Positions 59,301-64,000 of a stretch of DNA of 64,000 nt are shown here, piece by piece. Origin of the DNA: Polaromonas sp. JS666 (lineage in GTDB: Bacteria > Pseudomonadota > Gammaproteobacteria > Burkholderiales > Burkholderiaceae_C); contig NC_007950.1 of assembly GCF_000013865.1 (NCBI RefSeq), forward strand, positions 124,001 through 188,000, written 5' to 3'. A program made the translations under genes and the position numbers. Each line of letters starts with the position of its first letter. Within the stretch, counting starts at the first letter, position 1. The notes under the pieces were generated by a model, which was not told the DNA's origin, did not search any database, and saw only the letters and a list, made by a program, of their open reading frames with translations.

Positions 59301-60541
59301 GGTGAGACTCCTTGGGCGGGGGATGCGGGAACAGGGATTTGCTCGGTAGGGGTTGCTTCTGGTGAGCGGAGTTCGGACGGGGTGCTCTCGCTGCAGGCAC
59401 CTTCGACCGGCTGAAGCGGGCCGAGCGCTTCGATCTCAGCCAGGCGGCGCGCGGTGGCATCGGCCTTGGCTTTCTTGCGGGCAGAGTACGGGCTGACTGC
59501 ACCGGCATAAGCGCCGACGACAGAAATCCGCCCGTGGCCCATTGCCTCAGTGAGCTGCTTGTAGGTGACCAGCTGGTGGACAGGATCGGCATGCTGGCCG
59601 TCGCCGCCGCGCACGGTTGGCGTGATGCCAGCGGCTTCCAGGCGATCACAGGCAAAACCAGCGCGCAGCCCGTGCCCTGTCACGCCGAGCGCCTTCTTCG
59701 TGATGCCGAAGCGGGCCATGACGCTCTCATACCGGTATTGGTTCTGCGCGAGAGTGAACTGCGGTGGCGGCAGGAACTCGCGATCATCCAGATGCTTGAT
59801 TTCCTCGCGCAACAGGAGGGCAGCGCTGACGCCGAGCGGATCACTCACATCAACGACGCGCGGGCGGCCTCCTTTGGTGCCGTCCACCAGGTGGATATGG
59901 ACCATCGACCAATCGGCCTCGCCGGTACCAGCCACCCGGGCAGGGCCGATGTCCCGCATTGGCCTCAGGCGGAGCGCTTCCATCTTGCGCAGACCGAACG
60001 CATGCTGGGCGAGCAGCACCAGCCCAACCCAGCGCTCGAACCGGGCAACCTCAAGAATCAGCTTGTCAGGGTCAAGGCCATTGCCCTCCCACGATTTGTC
60101 CACCTGGGCGACCAGTTGACGCTTGCAGACGCTGCGGCCGAGCGTTTCGCTGAAAACCGTCACGAATTCGGGTTTTCCGATCCAGCGCGCAAGGTGCCGG
60201 CAATAGGTGGCATAGCCTGCCGCCTGGGCCGGACCGAAATCGCCGCGCTCGACCTTCGCGCGGATGTGACCAGCCAGCGCCTTGAAGTGACGCTCATCGA
60301 GTGACATGGGATTGGCAAGCCGGGTGAAACCGAGCTCGCGGCGCAGCCACTCAAAGACGTGCATCACATTCTGAAAAGCCCTCTTCTGGGTGATATGGGA
60401 CGTGGTGCGGGAGTCGCCCTTGACCTTCGTCTTGCAGTGCTTGGCAATCAGGGCTGACAGCCGGAGCCGCCAGTCACCCGACTCCACCCGCGCTAGCCCG
60501 GCCCGAGCGCCCATACCCGGAGTGACAGCCACCGAGTTCAC
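59297..60541 (-). CDS. tyrosine recombinase/integrase (414 aa)
   Basis: The N-terminal core-binding region (about 30-165) is followed by the catalytic domain: AFGLRKMEALRL with the first Arg, TGHGLRAGFA with His-x-x-Arg, and AMGHGRISVVGAYAG with the Gly-His and the candidate Tyr. All key residues are there. The last about 60 residues form a Pro/Glu/Ser-rich tail. It overlaps its neighbours by 4 bases each side, so it is the second gene of the long operon. Confidence 0.85.
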   Translation of the reverse strand: MNSVAVTPGMGARAGLARVESGDWRLRLSALIAKHCKTKVKGDSRTTSHITQKRAFQNVMHVFEWLRRELGFTRLANPMSLDERHFKALAGHIRAKVERGDFGPAQAAGYATYCRHLARWIGKPEFVTVFSETLGRSVCKRQLVAQVDKSWEGNGLDPDKLILEVARFERWVGLVLLAQHAFGLRKMEALRLRPMRDIGPARVAGTGEADWSMVHIHLVDGTKGGRPRVVDVSDPLGVSAALLLREEIKHLDDREFLPPPQFTLAQNQYRYESVMARFGITKKALGVTGHGLRAGFACDRLEAAGITPTVRGGDGQHADPVHQLVTYKQLTEAMGHGRISVVGAYAGAVSPYSARKKAKADATARRLAEIEALGPLQPVEGACSESTPSELRSPEATPTEQIPVPASPAQGVSP

Positions 60542-61449
60542 TCTTCACCCCCTTGCTGGCCGGTCTTTTCCGCGTTCTTCGGGAAGAGGACGCGGCCGAC
60601 ATAGACCAGACGGTCCTTGTATTTCGTGACTGCATCCTCGATGTCGAGTCCGGTCCAGCACAGCGAAGTGCGGTTGCGCTGTTGCATGAAGTCGACCATT
60701 TCGGCGAACAGGACCTGGTGGCGTGCCATGTCCTTGTAGACCTTGGCCCCGCCGCCGTGGCCGCAGCGAAGCAGCTCATAGCCTTGGACGATGCCGTGAG
60801 CGGCGTTCAGTTCGATCTGGAGCGCATCCTCGCGGACCATGCCGGCTTCGCGGGCAAGCCTGTCCACGAAATAGTGGGTTTTGTCGCGCTGGGCGCGCAG
60901 GTAGTCACTGCGCTCCTGCAATTTCTGGGCGGTAAGTTGTCGGCCACCGGTGCGATCACGCACATTGGCGCTGAAATCCGGCCAGAACTCATCGATGGAG
61001 CCGAGCATGCCGTGCTTGTTGAGAGCCAGGGTCCAGCTGCGCAGGGTGCTCCAGCGGTTGTAAATAGTCTTGCGGGACAACTCGCGCTGTTTCCAGTTTT
61101 CCAGCAAGGCGCGGGCGTGCTTGAGCCCGAAGCTGGTCACATCGGTAATCTGAAAGCCCATGGCGCGCAACTCGGTGTATGCGGTGACCAGGCGTTCGAT
61201 GCGCTCACTGAGGACGCGGCGCGAGGGATATTCACCGAGGAACCGGGCGCGGTCGGTCAGGATGGCGCTGATCTGCTCCCGAATGGGCAAATCGCGTATT
61301 TGGTCGGAAATGGCGTGGCCGAGCGGGGCCATTGGCGCGTGCGCATGTGGCAGCGGTGCGGCCTGGCTGCGGTTGTATTGAACTGGCGCAGGTGTGCGTG
61401 ACTCGCGAAGTGCCAGCGAGGCGGTCAGCGTTGTAGTTTGATTCGACAT
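60538..61449 (-). CDS. recombinase-associated protein with phage-integrase N-terminal-type domain (303 aa)
   Basis: The start at 61449 follows GGAG and avoids a leader-like extension. Residues about 70-190 (LSERIERLVTAYTELRAMGF...LLENWKQRELSRKTIYNRWSTLRSWTLALNKHGM) resemble the SAM-like core-binding domain of integrases. No Arg-His-Arg-Tyr set follows; instead a helical region with CGHGGGAKVYKDMARH. It is first in the operon and may be an accessory DNA-binding subunit for the recombinase behind it. Confidence 0.65.
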   Translation of the reverse strand: MSNQTTTLTASLALRESRTPAPVQYNRSQAAPLPHAHAPMAPLGHAISDQIRDLPIREQISAILTDRARFLGEYPSRRVLSERIERLVTAYTELRAMGFQITDVTSFGLKHARALLENWKQRELSRKTIYNRWSTLRSWTLALNKHGMLGSIDEFWPDFSANVRDRTGGRQLTAQKLQERSDYLRAQRDKTHYFVDRLAREAGMVREDALQIELNAAHGIVQGYELLRCGHGGGAKVYKDMARHQVLFAEMVDFMQQRNRTSLCWTGLDIEDAVTKYKDRLVYVGRVLFPKNAEKTGQQGGEE

Positions 61450-62550
61450 AGCAAGCTCCATCCGGTTAAAGGGTTCGTCCCGATCCGGCTGTCGCAAGCG
61501 TCTTTTCTCTGTAGGCGGGCAGATACCCGGGCGTGGAGCTTCAGACAAGGGATGCCATCCCGCTATCTGCCAGTTTGAAACGGCTCTGGTGCTGTGGACT
61601 TGCTGTTACGTCGAGGAATCTAGCTCCGGAGTCCTCACTCCCCTGTACATCAGGTCAGCAATCAAGTCGTGTTGAACTTGACTGCCGTGGCACCGTTTCG
61701 CCGGTGAACGCGTCTCTATCCCAATCAACTCCCTTACTCCCGCATAGACGATGCAGGAGCGCCCCATGTGCTTTGACAGCTACGTGCTGTCCCTACGAGT
61801 GGTAGGCCTACGAGTGGTAGGTGTGATGAGGATGGACTCAGCAAAGCCGCGATCTGGCGCTGGCTGCTGTGATTGTTTAGAGATCTGCCACGTATGGCAG
61901 CGGTGAGTACCTGTCGTTGTCGCCGTGTCCTGGCGACGACCCTTTATCCCCGGTCGCTGGCGTGCGTTCGGGGGGTCGCAGTTCGTGAAGGTGCGCGTCT
62001 CCAAAACCTCATAGGAGGGCCATGGGACGGCGATTTTCACGCTGCAACGGGTGCGACTAAATTTGACGGTTCCGCCTGCTTTCCCCGTCTCGCAAAGGCG
62101 AAAAACGAGTGGAAAGCCTCGCAGATACTACGTTCTACAACACTCTGTCTGGTTCAAAGGCGAAAAATGTTGTTTCAAAGACTGGATTCTTGGTGAATCC
62201 ATCGCGCAGAACTTGCGCCCTGCTGGTTGAGATCTTTGATCTCTTGGCTCCTCAAAGTGGAGCTGACTTGCTGCGACAGCGATTGAAATATAGCACAGCC
62301 CAATTTCAAAGCGCAAGAACTGTGTTGGGGCCGCAACAATCTCTTTTTCAAAGGCGAGTTTTACATTGGGCTGCCAACGCGTGACGCCTTGCGCGTCATT
62401 TCACGGCTCCGAGGCGAAATAAGAGCACTGCACTGACGCAAGGTGACGCGATTGTGTCGCCATCTTGCACACTGCGCGTCGTTTCCGCCTGTTTTCCCCG
62501 GAGTTTGAATGTGACCATGCGTCCATCTTTAACTTTCAAGGGGAATTCGA
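61450..62550. promoter_or_regulatory. 1.1-kb intergenic region with several repeats (partition site or origin candidate)
   Basis: No supported gene lies here. It holds a perfect 15-bp tandem repeat (CCTACGAGTGGTAGG) at 61792-61821, two copies of CAAAGGCGAAAAA at 62093 and 62155 with a partial third at 62349, and two TCCGCCTG..TTTCCCCG copies at 62071 and 62484. TGACGC occurs in direct or inverted form at 62382, 62393, 62434 and 62444. Divergent promoters for the long operon and parM must lie inside. Repeats beside parM often form its centromere (inference). Confidence 0.5.
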
Positions 62551-63618
62551 ATGCCTGAAATCGTAGCCATCGACTTGGGATACGGCCACACAAAAGTAGT
62601 GAGCCAGGGCCGTGACGGAGAAATCAAACGCATGATTTTTCCGTCCGTCGCGCCGATCACGACGCGCGAACGGACTGCCGAGTCGAACGGCATGGGGGCG
62701 CTTCGCACCGTGACCGTGTGTGTGGGTGCCAACAACTATGTCATCGGGAAGGACGCCTACCTCGAGGCGGACTCCAACTACTCGCGGTCGCGCCTGGACG
62801 AGTATTCGCAGACCGATGGTTACCACGCCCTGATGCTTGGCGCCCTCGCTCTGTCGGGTCTTCGCGAAATTGACCAGCTGGTGATCGGACTTCCCCTCAC
62901 CACCCTGGACACCTACCACTCCGTGATGAGCTCAAAGTACCTTGGTGAGCACAGCATAGGCGCCACCTACGCGAGACGGAAGGTTGAACTCGCGGTACGC
63001 AATGTCCTGGTCACCTCGCAGCCGGCTGGTGCCATGATTAACGCGGTGGCCGGTCAGCCTGGGCTGAAGAAAGCGACCAACCTGGCGATCGACATGGGTT
63101 ATTTCACGATGGACTTCCTCATGTGCGAGGGACTGCGTCCGTTCTACAAGCGCTCTGGCGCGGTCCAGGGCGGCATGAGCGGCTACTACGACCACCTGAA
63201 TGGTATGGTGGCTGAGAAAATCACCAGCGAAGGACTCCCAGCCCAAAGCACCGTCGATCACTTTCGCCTCGAAGAGACGCTGAGCAATGGCATCCAGGGT
63301 GAAAACGGTCGCACGATCTACAGCCTTCGGATCGGGAAGTTGGAGGTTGATATCACGGAATGCGTCGAGCGCGCGTCCACCAGGCTGACCGAATATCTCG
63401 ACCGCATGATGACCACGCTGGGCGGCGGCAGCTCCATGGGAATCATCAGTTCCGTGGTGCTCGCCGGCGGCGGCGCGCGGATGATCCTGCCGGCGGTCAA
63501 AGAGCGCTTTGGCAAAACCCACGACATCGTCATGCAGGATGCGGCGCAATACGCCATTGCCAACGGGTTCCTGCACTTCGGCCTAGCCAGCGCGAAGCGT
63601 GCCGCAGCCCAAGTCTGA
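62551..63618 (+). CDS. parM: ParM/StbA-type actin-like ATPase
   Basis: AAGGGG lies 9 bases before the ATG. Actin-fold motifs are in order: phosphate-1 VAIDLGYGHTKVV at residues 5-17, phosphate-2 LAIDMGYFTMDF near 178-189, and the adenosine motif VVLAGGGARMI near 305-315. Length (355 aa) is typical. The protein should form filaments that push plasmid copies apart. The next gene, cut by the window, is in the position of the DNA-binding adaptor. Repeats upstream could be the centromere. Confidence 0.9.
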   Translation: MPEIVAIDLGYGHTKVVSQGRDGEIKRMIFPSVAPITTRERTAESNGMGALRTVTVCVGANNYVIGKDAYLEADSNYSRSRLDEYSQTDGYHALMLGALALSGLREIDQLVIGLPLTTLDTYHSVMSSKYLGEHSIGATYARRKVELAVRNVLVTSQPAGAMINAVAGQPGLKKATNLAIDMGYFTMDFLMCEGLRPFYKRSGAVQGGMSGYYDHLNGMVAEKITSEGLPAQSTVDHFRLEETLSNGIQGENGRTIYSLRIGKLEVDITECVERASTRLTEYLDRMMTTLGGGSSMGIISSVVLAGGGARMILPAVKERFGKTHDIVMQDAAQYAIANGFLHFGLASAKRAAAQV

Positions 63619-63646
63619 AACTGCCCACCTTACGACTGGACCGCAA

Positions 63647-64000
63647 ATGACTGCACCCATCAAACTCAGAGGCACGATCTCGGACAAGCACAGCGTCTTC
63701 CAGGCTTGCATTGACATGCCGCCGCGGGCCTGCTTCCAGCTTCTGATGACGCTGGCCGAAGAGGCCTGGGCTTCCCGAAGTAGTCTGGCACGGCTGCTGC
63801 ACGACGGACACCCTTTGAAGGCAACGCTGCAGCACCTGAGTTCCCATGAAGCGCTTGTGCTGTTGATCGGGCTTACCGGGGTTCGGCCCGGCTGGGAACA
63901 GCCTGCCTCGGAAATAGCTCGCACCTTTCCTGCCCCGCCATCAACTTTGAGTGACAAGCCTCCTTCTGTCACCCCGAAACCCTTACTGGGTGTGCCCCGC
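63647..64000 (+). CDS. parM-linked gene, 3' end beyond the window (118+ aa)
   Basis: It starts 28 bases past the parM stop and is open to the last base. The product begins MTAPIKLRGTISDKHSVFQA and is helical, with a Pro/Ser-rich stretch near the edge. Position suggests the StbB/ParR-like adaptor of the segregation system, but the sequence seen does not prove it. Confidence 0.55.
   Translation, partial: MTAPIKLRGTISDKHSVFQACIDMPPRACFQLLMTLAEEAWASRSSLARLLHDGHPLKATLQHLSSHEALVLLIGLTGVRPGWEQPASEIARTFPAPPSTLSDKPPSVTPKPLLGVPR

Noticed and set aside
1..64000. tRNA or rRNA genes
   Set aside because: No cloverleaf-like sequence with a credible anticodon arm and CCA end, and no rRNA signature, was noticed. 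A covariance scan could not be run.

Overview
The window reads as accessory DNA from a high-GC betaproteobacterium. The small plasmid and island protein families, the codon style and the IscB/HEARO locus resemble Comamonadaceae and other Burkholderiales; this is inference, because no housekeeping gene is present to fix the taxon. It is part of a large plasmid or integrative element. It holds a ParM-type segregation gene, several tyrosine recombinases, two toxin-antitoxin loci, three kinds of transposable element and many small orphan genes, but no rRNA, tRNA, CRISPR array or core metabolic operon. No replication initiator or conjugation ATPase was recognised.

Left part (1-16.7 kb). A rightward trio (DUF1173 protein, orphan, M15-like murein peptidase) ends at a bidirectional terminator. 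It is followed by a ClpP-like membrane protein, a zinc-hook SMC/Rad50-like ATPase, a DUF4236 protein and a HEPN-type protein. From 15.1 kb leftward to 10.3 kb runs a cluster of small genes that includes a TIR-domain protein. It starts at a near-consensus promoter whose 17-bp spacer is a palindromic operator, and structured RNA modules separate many of its cistrons. Next to it lie a higBA module with a third HTH gene and a tyrosine recombinase.

Middle (16.7-36.4 kb). This stretch has a Crp/Fnr regulator, a broken integrase, a 193-bp segment bounded by 14-bp inverted repeats, and a DNA methyltransferase beside a recombinase-like protein that lacks catalytic residues. Then comes a nest of RNA-based mobile elements: two group II introns joined head to tail, both sitting just after the 3' hairpin of a TnpB omega RNA, and 1.7 kb further on an intact IscB gene with its upstream HEARO/omega RNA.

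Right part (36.4-64 kb). Small-gene operons reuse the structured leader seen at 10-12 kb (38.7-39.75 kb). They are followed by a secreted DNA/RNA nuclease, hipBA, and an IS4-family insertion with a 9-bp target duplication inside a duplicated gene remnant. A leftward operon of about 13 tightly coupled genes (61.4 to 50.8 kb) starts with two recombinase-type proteins. It ends with a CysH-like PP-loop protein, a DpdA/TGT-like protein, a MazG-like protein and a PD-(D/E)XK-like protein. A 1.1-kb repeat-rich intergenic region separates this operon from parM.

The most novel-looking items are the repeated structured RNA module with compensatory base changes between copies, the TnpB locus whose guide position is occupied by tandem group II introns, and the DpdA/PP-loop/MazG/nuclease gene set.
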